From assembly GCA_041916775.1 (NCBI GenBank), contig JAYRYZ010000005.1:124001-188000 (forward strand): 64,000 nucleotides of DNA, read 5' to 3'. The notes under the pieces are model-generated. The model did no database searches and was not told the origin of the DNA. It saw only the letters and a list, made by a program, of their open reading frames with translations. Positions 42,804-52,398 of this stretch are shown in pieces (positions within the stretch are counted from its first letter, which is position 1; each line of letters opens with the position of its first letter). Both the position numbers and the translations under genes were made by a program. The stretch is from UBA2357 sp041916775. GTDB lineage: Bacteria; Pseudomonadota; Gammaproteobacteria; Burkholderiales; Rhodocyclaceae.

Positions 42804-43682
42804 TTGAGCACCGCGCCACCTGCCACCAGCGGCCGCTATCGCGCCGACGTCGTCGACCACATGCTGCGCAGCGAGGCCGACCCGGCCTTCCGCAAGCGGG
42901 CGCAGACCATCTTCGACTGGATCCGCCCGCAGGACGGCATGACCATCCTCGACTTCCCCTGCGGCCGCGGCTTCTACCTCGGCATGCTGCGCCACCTGTG
43001 CGATTGCCGCCTGGTGGGGGCCGAGATGGATGCGAAGGTGCTCGACAAGGCACGCCGCAACGTCGGCGATCTGCCCGGGCTCGTCCTCACCCGCGCCGAC
43101 GTGCGGACCATGCCCTTCGCGGACGCGCGCTTCGACGCGGTGATCCTGTCCGAGATCCTCGAGCATGTGGACGACGACCTCGCTGCGCTGCGCGAGGCCT
43201 GGCGGGTGCTGAAGCCGGGCGGCGTGGTCGTGGTCACGGTGCCGCACGCCGACTATCCGTTCTGGTGGGATCCGATCAACCGCAGCCTGGAAACGCTCTT
43301 CGGCACCCACATCCGCAGCGGGCCGCTGGCGGGCATCTGGGCCAACCATGTGCGCCTGTACCGGCGCGAGCAACTGTGCGCGGTAGTCGAGGCGGCCGGT
43401 TTCCGCATCGAGGAGACCCGTGCCTTCACCCATCACAGCCTGCCCTTTCTCCACAACCTGCTCTACGGCATCGGCATGCCGCTGCTCGAATCGGGCCTGC
43501 TGCCGCAGCGCATGGCGCGCGCGGCTGACCGCACCGCCTTCGCGCAACCCGACGCAGGCCGCTTGAACCCGGTGCGGCTCGCGATCGCGCTGATCAACTG
43601 GTTCGACCGTCGCAACGGCTTTGACGAACCGGCCGGGCGCAGCACGGTAAACCTCGCCATCAAGGCACGCAAAGGCGGATAA
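42804..43682 (+). CDS. Class I SAM-dependent methyltransferase
   Basis: 292 residues. SAM-binding motif I ILDFPCGRGFYLGML (about residue 48), acidic motif GAEMDAK, motif III DAVILSEILEHVDDDLAALR and post-motif LKPGGVVVVTVPHADYPF. It begins with a TTG three bases after the GT4 stop, and is the last gene of the glycan operon. A sugar or lipid methylation is plausible given the context. Confidence 0.88.
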   Translation: MSTAPPATSGRYRADVVDHMLRSEADPAFRKRAQTIFDWIRPQDGMTILDFPCGRGFYLGMLRHLCDCRLVGAEMDAKVLDKARRNVGDLPGLVLTRADVRTMPFADARFDAVILSEILEHVDDDLAALREAWRVLKPGGVVVVTVPHADYPFWWDPINRSLETLFGTHIRSGPLAGIWANHVRLYRREQLCAVVEAAGFRIEETRAFTHHSLPFLHNLLYGIGMPLLESGLLPQRMARAADRTAFAQPDAGRLNPVRLAIALINWFDRRNGFDEPAGRSTVNLAIKARKGG

Positions 43683-43729
43683 TCGCGTCAGTCACCCCAC
43701 ATGATTTCCCGTTCCCAGGAGCGTGCATC

Positions 43730-44008
43730 ATGAGCCACAAACACCGCGCCGTCCTCGCCGCGATCTATCACGACCCGCCATCCGGCAACATCCAGTGGCG
43801 CGAAGTCGAATCGCTGCTCCACCACCTCGGCGCCGACATCGAGGCCGCCCATGGCGCCCGTTTCCGCGTGCGGCTCAACCAGCGGGAACTCATGCTCCAC
43901 CATCCGCATCACAGCAACGAGTTCGGCCGTCCCGCGATCAAGGCGTTGCGCGACTTCCTCGCCAGCGCGGGGGTGACGCTGTCGCTGTACGACGAGAAGG
44001 CCACCTAG
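43730..44008 (+). CDS. HicA-family protein (YcfA-like), orphan
   Basis: 92 residues with the HicA dsRNA-binding-like fold: GNIQWREVESLLHHLGADIE, and LMLHHPHHSNEFGRPAIKAL, in which the histidines correspond to the putative active site. HicA toxins are mRNA interferases paired with HicB; no HicB gene follows or precedes, so this may be a solitary, domesticated copy. GGAG lies in reasonable distance of the ATG. The 124 bases after it hold nothing notable. Confidence 0.75.
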   Translation: MSHKHRAVLAAIYHDPPSGNIQWREVESLLHHLGADIEAAHGARFRVRLNQRELMLHHPHHSNEFGRPAIKALRDFLASAGVTLSLYDEKAT

Positions 44009-44132
44009 CCCGATGTGAAGTCGTCCCCGTCCGCACGCAGGGCCATGGTTACAAGGCAGAGAGGCGGTGCTAGGATGAATCGAGGGCACTCATGACCTGG
44101 GTGCCGGGAACAGCGATGAATGGAGAACAGGA

Positions 44133-44549
44133 ATGACCGACGTTGCATCCACCTCGGCTTCCGCGCGCTCCGCGTTACAGCAGCTCAACATCCAGAACGC
44201 GCGACGCGCTGCCGACCAGGCGGAACGGGAAGCCCAGGCGCTGTCGCGCCAGGCGGACCTCGCCCGCAATCGCGCCGCACGCGAGGAACAGAACGCCGAC
44301 ACCCTCACCGTGCGTGCCAAACAGGCCGACTCGGCCGCGAACCAGGCACGCCAGGGACTCGCCGCGATCACCAGCGCAGCCGAGTCCACCACGCGACTGA
44401 CGAACACCCTGTCACAGGTCAACGCACGCGCAGAGGCACCGCAACCGAGCGCGAGCGTCTCACCGGCAAGCGCCCCCGCCCCCACTCCGCCACCCGTGGT
44501 CAATGCGCAGGGGCAGCGCATCGGCACCATCATCAACACCACCGCCTGA
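44133..44549 (+). CDS. Small coiled-coil protein of unknown function
   Basis: 138 residues. No signal peptide or membrane helix. Residues of about 12-95 form a continuous, Ala/Arg/Gln-rich heptad pattern (AADQAEREAQALSRQADLAR), followed by a Pro/Ala-rich linker (PASAPAPTPPP) and a short C-terminus ending GQRIGTIINTTA. It resembles small hypothetical proteins of Rhodocyclales without known role. CAGGA just before the ATG supports the start. Confidence 0.65.
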   Translation: MTDVASTSASARSALQQLNIQNARRAADQAEREAQALSRQADLARNRAAREEQNADTLTVRAKQADSAANQARQGLAAITSAAESTTRLTNTLSQVNARAEAPQPSASVSPASAPAPTPPPVVNAQGQRIGTIINTTA

Positions 44550-44576
44550 TCCGTAGCCAGTCGGTTTCGCCGCCAC

Positions 44577-45368
44577 CTACCCCGCAGCCGTGCCGGTGGC
44601 ACCCAACTCGCTAAGACCCGCCTCGATCAAGCGTCGCGAGATGCTCACCGGGTCGGGCAGGAGCGGTAGCCGCTCCGGAGTGAACCACTCCACCACCTCG
44701 ATTTCGCCCGGCTCGGGCACGAGCTCGCCACCGGCGTAGTCGGCGAAGAACGCAATCATCAGCGAGTTGGGAAACGGCCAGGGCTGGCTGGCGAAGTAGC
44801 GCAGATTGGCAATCTCGATACCGACCTCCTCGCGCACCTCGCGCACCGCGCACTGCTCCAGCGTCTCACCGGGCTCGACGAAACCGGCGAGCGCGCTGTA
44901 CACGCCCGGCTTGAAGCGCGGGCTGCGCGCGAGCAACAGCCGGCCGCCGTCGCGCACCAGCACCATGATCGCGGGCGAGATGCGCGGATACACGACAAGG
45001 CCGCAGGCCGGGCAGTGCATCGCGAACTCCTCCGAACTGCGCGCCGTGGGTGTGCCGCATTGGCCGCAGAAGCGGTGCTGGCGCTGCCAGTCGAGGAGCT
45101 GCGCGGCGCGCCCGGCCTGGGCGAATGCGGTGTCGCCGGCGAGCATGAACACCTCGCGCAGGGATACCGCCTGGGCACCGGGCAGTGCGGGAAAGGCATC
45201 GACATCGGCCGCATGCCAGGCCACGCCCTCGTGCATGCCCAGCTGCAGTGGGGCGGAAAACTGTTCCGCCTCCAGCGCCGAGAGACGCGGAAACGCGGGC
45301 GACGCCGCTTCGGTCAGCATCAGCACGCGATGCTCGCACCGCAAGATCCACACCCCTTCCCGGCTCAT
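44577..45368 (-). CDS. nudC: NADH pyrophosphatase NudC (RNA NAD-decapping type)
   Basis: 263-residue Nudix hydrolase. The zinc finger is CGQCGTPTARSSEEFAMHCP plus ACG near residue 112, followed by the Nudix box GFVEPGETLEQCAVREVREE then VGI near residue 165 and the NudC-specific SQPWPFPNSLM. NudC splits NAD(H) and removes NAD caps from RNA. The start at 45368 was chosen because GAGGGAG lies about six bases upstream and the length fits the family (about 257); an in-frame ATG at 45413 would add 15 residues. It is divergent from sbcD. Confidence 0.92.
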   Translation of the reverse strand: MSREGVWILRCEHRVLMLTEAASPAFPRLSALEAEQFSAPLQLGMHEGVAWHAADVDAFPALPGAQAVSLREVFMLAGDTAFAQAGRAAQLLDWQRQHRFCGQCGTPTARSSEEFAMHCPACGLVVYPRISPAIMVLVRDGGRLLLARSPRFKPGVYSALAGFVEPGETLEQCAVREVREEVGIEIANLRYFASQPWPFPNSLMIAFFADYAGGELVPEPGEIEVVEWFTPERLPLLPDPVSISRRLIEAGLSELGATGTAAG

Positions 45369-45497
45369 CCAAGCTCCCTCGTACGCATCCTGCGTCAAAT
45401 CGCACCAGAACATCGCGCCACACCGAGCATCATAGCCCGCGCACGCGGGATGCCGTGGACTGTGGCTACAATGGCGCTCCCATATTGCGTGAAGAAC

Positions 45498-46736
45498 ATG
45501 CGCATGCGCCTCCTCCACACTTCCGACTGGCATCTCGGCCAGCACTTCATGGGCCGCAACCGCCAGGCCGAACATCAGGCACTGATCGACTGGCTGGTCG
45601 AGACGGTCGACATCCACAACGTGGACGCGGTGCTGATTGCGGGCGACCTCTTCGACACCGGCACGCCACCGAGCTATGCGCGCGAGCAGTACAACCAGTT
45701 GGTGCTGCGTCTGCATGCGGCCGGCGTGGGGCTGCTGCTGCTGGGCGGCAACCACGACTCGCCCGCGACCCTGGGCGAGAGCCGCGCCCTGCTCGCACGC
45801 CTCGGAACCACCGTGGTGCCGTCGGCAGAAGAGGCCGCCGAGACGCAGGTGGTGGAGCTGTGCCGGCGCGACGGCACGCCCGGCTGCATCGTCTGTGCCA
45901 TCCCCTTCATCCGCCCGCGCGACGTGATGCTGAGCGAAGCCGCGCAGAGCGCGGAGGAGAAGGCGCTGGCCCTGCAGACCGCGATTCGTAACCACTACCA
46001 GGCGGTGTACGACGCTGCCCGCGCCCGCCAGGCGACGCTTAGCGCGCAACTGGGGCAACGCCTGCCCATCGTCGCCACAGGGCACCTCACCACCGTCGGC
46101 GCGAGCGCGAGCGAATCGGTGCGCGAGATCTACGTCGGCTCGCTCGCGGCCTTCCCGACGAGCGCATTCCCGCCTGCCGACTATATCGCGCTGGGCCACA
46201 TCCACCGGCCGCAGCAGGTCGGCGGGCTGGCGCACATCCGCTACAGTGGCTCACCGCTGCCGCTGAGCTTCGACGAGACGACGCAGGCCAAGGAGATGGT
46301 GTGCGTGGATTTCGATGCCGACGGCGTCGCTGCGATCACGCCGCTCCCCGTGCCGTGCTTCCGCCCGCTCGCGGCATTGCGCGGCACGCTCGACGCGCTG
46401 CGCCCCCAGATCGTTGCGGCCGCCCGCGCCGGCAGCGAGGGGAATCCGGTGTGGCTGGAAGTCTGCGTGGTCGGTGACGACTATCTGCCCGACCTGCAGG
46501 CGCGCGTCGAGGCGCTCGCGGAGGGGCTGCCGGTGGAGGTGCTGCGCGTACGCAGGCTGCGCGACAGCGTCACCCCGGGCCTCACCCGGGAGGCGACCGA
46601 GACGCTCGACGAGCTCGATCCGCACCAGGTCTTCGACCGCCGCCTGGATGGCGAGGCGCTCGACGACACGCTGCGCGCGGCGCTCACCGCGCGTTACCGC
46701 GAGGTGGTGGCGGGCCTGCTGGCGGAGGACGCATGA
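45498..46736 (+). CDS. sbcD: SbcD, Mre11-type nuclease subunit
   Basis: 412-residue metallophosphoesterase of the SbcCD complex, which opens DNA hairpins and cleans blocked ends. Phosphoesterase motifs in order: HTSDWHLGQ, IAGDLFDTG, LGGNHDSP, TGHLTT and LGHIHRPQ, all with metal ligands intact. The C-terminal capping region follows. Two in-frame ATGs lie six bases apart; the first was used. The stop overlaps the sbcC start by four bases. Confidence 0.96.
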   Translation: MRMRLLHTSDWHLGQHFMGRNRQAEHQALIDWLVETVDIHNVDAVLIAGDLFDTGTPPSYAREQYNQLVLRLHAAGVGLLLLGGNHDSPATLGESRALLARLGTTVVPSAEEAAETQVVELCRRDGTPGCIVCAIPFIRPRDVMLSEAAQSAEEKALALQTAIRNHYQAVYDAARARQATLSAQLGQRLPIVATGHLTTVGASASESVREIYVGSLAAFPTSAFPPADYIALGHIHRPQQVGGLAHIRYSGSPLPLSFDETTQAKEMVCVDFDADGVAAITPLPVPCFRPLAALRGTLDALRPQIVAAARAGSEGNPVWLEVCVVGDDYLPDLQARVEALAEGLPVEVLRVRRLRDSVTPGLTREATETLDELDPHQVFDRRLDGEALDDTLRAALTARYREVVAGLLAEDA

Positions 46737-49700
46737 AGATCCTGCGACTGCGGCTGCGCAACCTGAATTCGCTCAAAGGCGACTGGAGTATCGACTTCAC
46801 CCGCCCGCCCTTCGTCGACAACGGGCTCTTCGCGATCACCGGCCCCACCGGCGCCGGCAAGTCGACGCTGCTCGACGCGATCTGCCTCGCGCTCTACCAC
46901 CAGACGCCGCGCCTCGACCGGATCTCTGCGAGCGACAACGACATCATGACGCGCCACACCGCGGACTGCCTCGCGGAGGTCGAGTTCGAGGTCAAGGGTG
47001 CGGTCTATCGCGCCTTCTGGAGCCAGCGCCGCGCCCGCGACAAGGCCACCGGCGCGCTGCAGCAACCCAGGGTGGAGCTCGCCCGCGGCGACGGCACCAT
47101 CCTCAGCAGCCAGAGCAGCGACAAGCTCAAACGCATCGCCGAGATCACCGGGCTCGACTTTCCCCGCTTCACCAAGTCCATGCTGCTCGCCCAGGGCGGC
47201 TTCGCAGCCTTCCTGAACGCCAGCGCCAACGAGCGCGCCGAGTTGCTGGAAGAGCTCACCGGCACCGACATCTACGGCCGTATCTCGGAGACCGTTTTCC
47301 AGCGCGCGCGCGACGCGCGCGCGCGGCTGGAGCAGCTCGAGGCACGCGCCGAGGGCGTGGAGCTGCTCGACGCGGAGCGTCGTAACGCGATGCAGGCAGA
47401 GATCGCCGCACGCGCAGCGCAGTCCGACGTCATCCAGCGCCGACTCGCCATCGCACGCGCCCGGCTCCAGTGGCGCCAGGACATCGCGACCGGCGAAGCG
47501 GCGATCCGCAACGCCGCGGCGCAAGTCGCCGACGCCGAGGCCGCGAGCGTCGCGCGTGCTGCCGACCTGCAGCGCCTCGCCGCCAGCGAACCGGCCGCTG
47601 CGATCGCGCCGCAACATGAGGCATGGAAAGGCGCTACAGAGGTCTGCGAGCACACCCGCGCTGCACTCCAGGCATTGCGCGGCGAGCGCACCCGGCTGCA
47701 CCGCCTTCAGGGCCGCGAGCACCACCTCGCGCGCGAGATCTCGGCGCACATTGCCACCACCGCGCAGGACACCCTCGTCGGCCTGCAGGCGGAGGCACAG
47801 GGTTTGGACGACGACTTCGCGAACCACCCGCAGCACGCCGCGCTGGGCGAACGCATCGCCGTCTGGCGCAACCAGTTCGCGCAGCGCGATCAGTTTCAGC
47901 ATGGACTGAAGGGCACCCGCGCAGCACTGCAGAAGCTCGCGACCGCGATCGCCACCGAGCAGCGCCGCCATGGCGCCCAGGCAAGTGTCGTCGCCGCGGC
48001 AGAACAAGCATGCGCCATCGCCGACGCGAACCTTCAACAGGCCGAATCCACCCTTGCCGCATGCCTCGCCGGCGACACCGCAGCCGGCCTGCGCAGCCGC
48101 TGGCAGCAGGCACAGGCGGATCTCGTACATTGGCATCAGCTCGAAGCGCTGGCGCGGCAACGGCGCGAGCTTGCCGCCCGGCGCGACAATCTGCAGGCCC
48201 AGGTGCTCATGCTGCAAACGGGGCTGGAGGCCAGTGAAAGCGAAATTGCCACGCTGCGCAGCCGCTACGAAACGCAGAAGTCGCTCGTCGCCGACAAGCA
48301 GAAGCTGCTGGAACAGGAGCACCTGATCCGCAGCCTGGACGAGCATCGCCAACACCTGCAGGCGGGCGCGCCCTGCCCGCTGTGCGGCGCCACCGAACAC
48401 CCGGCCGTCGCCCGCTACCAGGCGCTGGACGTCACCGCCACCGAGGCCGCGCTGCGCGAGGCGCTCGGCACGCTCGACAGCCTCACCCAGGCGGGCCAGA
48501 AGGCCCGCGCCGATCACGCTGCGGCGCAGACCCGGCTCGCGAACGCCCGCGAAGGCCTTGCCGATTGCGACGCGCGCACCACACACTGGCAGCAGGACTG
48601 GGACGCCACGCGACACGCCCTCACCACCCGGGCCGCGGATCAATCCGGCGATGACAGCGGTCACCCCACCGATGCTTGCTGGCAGGACGCCGCAGCGCTC
48701 GCCGCCGAGGCGGGCGCCGCAGCACAGGCGCTGGACGCGCTGGTCGCGCGCTTGCAGGCAGTGGACCAGGCCGAAGCCACACTCGCCCAGGCACGCAGCC
48801 AGGCCGCCAAGCAGCGCGAGGCGCTCAATGGCGCACGCACGGCCTTGCAGGCGCTGGCCCAGTCCATCGCCACCGGCGAGGCCAGTCAGGCGGCGCAGCA
48901 AACCCAGCTTGCACAGCAGGCGGAGGCGCTCGCCGAGTTGGAGGCGCAGCTCGGCGCCAACCTGGCGGCAGCCGGCCACACCCTACCGGCTGCCCACACC
49001 GCATGGATCGCCGAGCGCGAGCTGGAATGGCAGCAGTGGCAAGCCAAGCGCAGCCGCCGCCGGGCGCTCGACACGCTGCTGGCGAGCCAGTTGGCCGCCT
49101 GCGCCCAGGCGCAGCAGGCATCGGATGAGTGGGCCGCGCGCTGGGCAGCGCTCGGACCGGATGCTACCGAGCAGGATCAGGTCGGCCTCCCCCGCAACCC
49201 CGATCCCCAGCCGGACGCAGTCGCTGCGCTCGCCGCCTGCTCCGCACGGATTGGCGAGATCGCGCGCGACCTCGCCGCGCTGGAAGGCCGCGAGCGCCAG
49301 CTCGACGACGACCGCCTTCGCCAGGACGCAGCGCTGCGCGCGGCCGAGGCCGCCTGGCAATCGGCGCTCACGGCCAGCCCCTTTGACGATGGCGCGACCT
49401 GGCAGGCGGCCTGCCTGCCGGCGGAGGAGCGCACCCGCCTCATCGCCTTGCGTGACCAGTTGCGCGACATGCGTCAGCAGGCCGACGCGGTGCTCGCTGC
49501 CGCGCAGAAGGCACATGCGGCCCGCCTCGCACAGCTGCCGCCGGGCGACGACGGCGAGCCCGCCACCACCGCCGAGGCGGTGCCGCCGCTGGATGTGCTG
49601 ACGGAAACGATCAGCGCGCTGGAAGCCGAACACCGCCTGCTCGCCGAGGCGCTGGGCGCGCAGCGCGCCTTGCTCGCCCGCGACGACGCTGCGCGCAGCA

Positions 49701-50248
49701 GCCAGCAGGCCTTGTTCGACGAAATTGCCCGCCAGAGCGCCGACGTCGAGCTCTGGCAGCGCCTCGACGGCCTGATCGGCTCCGCCCGCGGCGACAAGTA
49801 CCGCAGGTTCGCGCAGGGGCTCACGCTGGACCACCTGCTCCACCTCGCCAACCGGCAGCTGCAGAGACTGCACGGCCGCTACCAGCTGCGGCGGCGCCCG
49901 GGCGGGGAGCTCGAGCTCGACATCCTCGACACCTGGCAGGCCGACGCGGCGCGCGACACGCGCACGCTGTCGGGCGGCGAGAGCTTCCTCGTCAGCCTTG
50001 CGCTGGCGCTGGCGCTCTCCGACCTGGTGAGCCACAAGACCTCGATCGACTCGCTGTTCCTCGACGAGGGGTTCGGCACGCTCGACGCCGAAACCCTCGA
50101 CATCGCGCTCGACGCGCTCGACACCCTCAACGCCAGCGGCAAGATGATCGGCGTGATCAGCCATGTGGAGGGCATGAAGGAACGCATCCCGGTGCAGATC
50201 CGGGTGGAAAAGGGTGGCGGCGTCGGCTATTCGCGGCTGCGCATCTGA
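46733..50248 (+). CDS. sbcC: SbcC, Rad50-type ATPase subunit
   Basis: 1171-residue SMC-like ATPase. Walker A GPTGAGKST near residue 37, a very long Ala/Gln/Arg-rich coiled coil, the zinc hook CPLCGATEHP near residue 547, a second coiled-coil arm, the ABC signature LSGGESFLVSLALALA near residue 1079, and Walker B SLFLDEGFGTLD near residue 1106. Size is normal. It is translationally coupled to sbcD. Confidence 0.96.
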   Translation: MKILRLRLRNLNSLKGDWSIDFTRPPFVDNGLFAITGPTGAGKSTLLDAICLALYHQTPRLDRISASDNDIMTRHTADCLAEVEFEVKGAVYRAFWSQRRARDKATGALQQPRVELARGDGTILSSQSSDKLKRIAEITGLDFPRFTKSMLLAQGGFAAFLNASANERAELLEELTGTDIYGRISETVFQRARDARARLEQLEARAEGVELLDAERRNAMQAEIAARAAQSDVIQRRLAIARARLQWRQDIATGEAAIRNAAAQVADAEAASVARAADLQRLAASEPAAAIAPQHEAWKGATEVCEHTRAALQALRGERTRLHRLQGREHHLAREISAHIATTAQDTLVGLQAEAQGLDDDFANHPQHAALGERIAVWRNQFAQRDQFQHGLKGTRAALQKLATAIATEQRRHGAQASVVAAAEQACAIADANLQQAESTLAACLAGDTAAGLRSRWQQAQADLVHWHQLEALARQRRELAARRDNLQAQVLMLQTGLEASESEIATLRSRYETQKSLVADKQKLLEQEHLIRSLDEHRQHLQAGAPCPLCGATEHPAVARYQALDVTATEAALREALGTLDSLTQAGQKARADHAAAQTRLANAREGLADCDARTTHWQQDWDATRHALTTRAADQSGDDSGHPTDACWQDAAALAAEAGAAAQALDALVARLQAVDQAEATLAQARSQAAKQREALNGARTALQALAQSIATGEASQAAQQTQLAQQAEALAELEAQLGANLAAAGHTLPAAHTAWIAERELEWQQWQAKRSRRRALDTLLASQLAACAQAQQASDEWAARWAALGPDATEQDQVGLPRNPDPQPDAVAALAACSARIGEIARDLAALEGRERQLDDDRLRQDAALRAAEAAWQSALTASPFDDGATWQAACLPAEERTRLIALRDQLRDMRQQADAVLAAAQKAHAARLAQLPPGDDGEPATTAEAVPPLDVLTETISALEAEHRLLAEALGAQRALLARDDAARSSQQALFDEIARQSADVELWQRLDGLIGSARGDKYRRFAQGLTLDHLLHLANRQLQRLHGRYQLRRRPGGELELDILDTWQADAARDTRTLSGGESFLVSLALALALSDLVSHKTSIDSLFLDEGFGTLDAETLDIALDALDTLNASGKMIGVISHVEGMKERIPVQIRVEKGGGVGYSRLRI

Positions 50249-50368
50249 ACCGCATCAGCCCGCGATTCAGAGCCAGTGAGGCCCGCTCGGAGCGGTCGGC
50301 CCGGGCATCGCCTGCAGTGGCCGCAATCCGGCGGGCGCCGCGGCCGCTTGGCCGTCACGGTGCCCCCA

Positions 50369-51589
50369 TCACCACGCCGAAAACGCGCCGAATAGCCCGC
50401 CGAGCACACCACTCGCCAGCACCACGAGCCAGGGCGGCCACTTCCAGCTCATGAGTGCGACCAGACCGAGCAAGGCGAGCGCGAAATCCCGAGGTGCCAG
50501 GATCGCGCTGTTCCACACCGGCTGATAGAGCGCAGCGAGGAGCAGCCCGACCACCGCGGCGTTGATACCCGCCAGCGCCGCGCGCGCCTGCACGTTGTGG
50601 CGCAGCCGCGCCCAGAAGGGCAGCGCCCCCGCCACGAGCAGGAAGCCGGGCAGGAAGACCGCGACGAGACAGAGCAGGCCGCCAGCCCATCCCGATGGCG
50701 ACATCGTCATCGAGGCGCCGAGAAAGGCCGCGAAGGTGAATAGAGGCCCCGGCACCGCCTGTGCCGCACCATAGCCCGCCAGAAAGGCGTCGCCATCGAC
50801 CCAGCCAGGCGTCACCACCTCGGCCTGCAGCAGCGGCAGCACCACGTGGCCGCCACCGAACACCAGCGCCCCGGCGCGGTAGAAGGCATCCACCATCGCC
50901 AGCCCACCGCCGGGAAACTGCACCGCGAGGAGCGGCAACGCCACCATCAGGCCAGCGAAGAGTGCGAGCCACAGCAGGCCGGCGCGCCGACCGATCGCGA
51001 CCGGCAGCGCATCCTGATCGGCGGCGACGGTAGCCGGAAAACACCCGAGCCCGATCACCGCCGCGACCGCGATCACCGCCAGCTGCGTCCACGCGGACGG
51101 CAACAGCAGCACGACGCAGGCCGCCGCCGCCATGATGCTCACCCGCGGCACGTCGGTGCACAGGCTGCGCGCCATTCCCCACACCGCCTGGGCGACCACC
51201 GCCACCGCGACCACCTTCAGCCCGTGCAGCACACCCGGCGGGATCGCGTCGCTGTAGCTCGCCAGGCCCAGCGCAAACAGGATCAGTAACACGGCAGAAG
51301 GCAGGGTGAAGCCCAGCCACGCCGCCAGCGCCCCGGCATGGCCGCAGCGCGCGAGCCCGATCGCCATCCCCACCTGGCTACTCGCCGGCCCGGGCAGGAA
51401 CTGGCACAGCGCGACGAGATCGGCATAGCCCTGCTCGCTCATCCAGCGCCGGCGGGTGACAAACTCGTTGCGAAAGTAACCCAGGTGCGCGATCGGCCCA
51501 CCGAAGGAAGTCAGCCCCAGGCGCAGGAACACAAGAAAGACCGCCCAAGGGCCGCGGTCTGTATCGGAGTGATCGGTCATCTGCGCCAT
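50369..51589 (-). CDS. chrA: Chromate transporter ChrA (CHR family, long form)
   Basis: 406-residue membrane protein built of two related CHR halves, each with the signature: FLRLGLTSFGGPIAHLGYFR with LCQFLPGPASSQVGMAIG in the first, and FYRAGALVFGGGHVVLPLLQ with GYGAAQAVPGPLFTFAAFLG in the second. It exports chromate across the inner membrane using a proton or sulfate gradient. The start was placed at MAQMTDHSD, with GGTGAG just upstream. No chrB regulator is next to it. Confidence 0.93.
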   Translation of the reverse strand: MAQMTDHSDTDRGPWAVFLVFLRLGLTSFGGPIAHLGYFRNEFVTRRRWMSEQGYADLVALCQFLPGPASSQVGMAIGLARCGHAGALAAWLGFTLPSAVLLILFALGLASYSDAIPPGVLHGLKVVAVAVVAQAVWGMARSLCTDVPRVSIMAAAACVVLLLPSAWTQLAVIAVAAVIGLGCFPATVAADQDALPVAIGRRAGLLWLALFAGLMVALPLLAVQFPGGGLAMVDAFYRAGALVFGGGHVVLPLLQAEVVTPGWVDGDAFLAGYGAAQAVPGPLFTFAAFLGASMTMSPSGWAGGLLCLVAVFLPGFLLVAGALPFWARLRHNVQARAALAGINAAVVGLLLAALYQPVWNSAILAPRDFALALLGLVALMSWKWPPWLVVLASGVLGGLFGAFSAW

Positions 51590-51728
51590 CGGCTCACCGA
51601 AGAGAATGCCCGCGATGATACCGCGCACGCATGACCGTATCGCGACCGGCAAAGGCCGCTACCCGGCGCACGCACCGGGCGTGCCGGCAGTGCCCTCCGT
51701 GGTTGCGCAGGGAGGGCGGAGGCCGGAC

Positions 51729-52136
51729 TCAGCGGATGCCGGCGCCCAGCATCGGCTCGCTGTAGAGACGGTCGATATGGGGAATGTGCTTGACCAACCA
51801 GTCCTTCAGAAAGGACGTGGTCTCTGCGGTGATCTCGGCCTGTCCTGCATTGAACTTCGCGTACAGCTCCGTACAGGTTGCGATCAGCTTGTCATGCTCG
51901 GCCTTGTGCGCGTCATACTGCGCGTAGCCGCATTTGCGGAAGTTCTCTTCTTCCGAAGCGAAGTGCGACTGGACGGTGCCGAGCAGTGCGTCGAGCCTGG
52001 TGCTGGTGACCGCGCGGTCGCCGCTCTGCACAGCCGCGTGGAGGGCGTTCAGATCCGCGAAGATGTCCTGATGCTCCTTGTCGTGGGTATCAACGTTGGT
52101 GGCAAAGGCTTCCTTTGTCCAGGTGATGAGACTCAT
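51729..52136 (-). CDS. Bacteriohemerythrin
   Basis: 135-residue oxygen-binding di-iron protein. The seven-ligand set is recognisable: DKEHQDIFADLN (H22), SHFASEEENFRKCGY, DAHKAEHDKL and DWLVKHIPHID. It could store or deliver oxygen or sense it. GGAGTTTG ahead of the ATG is a good ribosome-binding site. It is a single gene between chrA and the lipocalin. The 262 bases upstream hold no recognised feature. Confidence 0.92.
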   Translation of the reverse strand: MSLITWTKEAFATNVDTHDKEHQDIFADLNALHAAVQSGDRAVTSTRLDALLGTVQSHFASEEENFRKCGYAQYDAHKAEHDKLIATCTELYAKFNAGQAEITAETTSFLKDWLVKHIPHIDRLYSEPMLGAGIR

Positions 52137-52398
52137 TGAGCAAACTCCTGATCGTGCCGGCCCGTAGTGAGGGCCCGCCTGTGTTGGTCGGTTAGTGCTG
52201 TGGCCACAGCGCTGGCATCATAACGGCATTCAACCCATTAGCATTATGACGGATACGTTTTCTTACCGGATGCGGCAGAAGCAGGCAAATCGTCGGGACT
52301 TGCAAGAATCATCACCGTCACACCAGCCGTACCCAGCGCACAGACGCTTCGCGCCGTACTCGACCACCCAGCCCAGGGCACCACGCGCGCCGGGAGAA

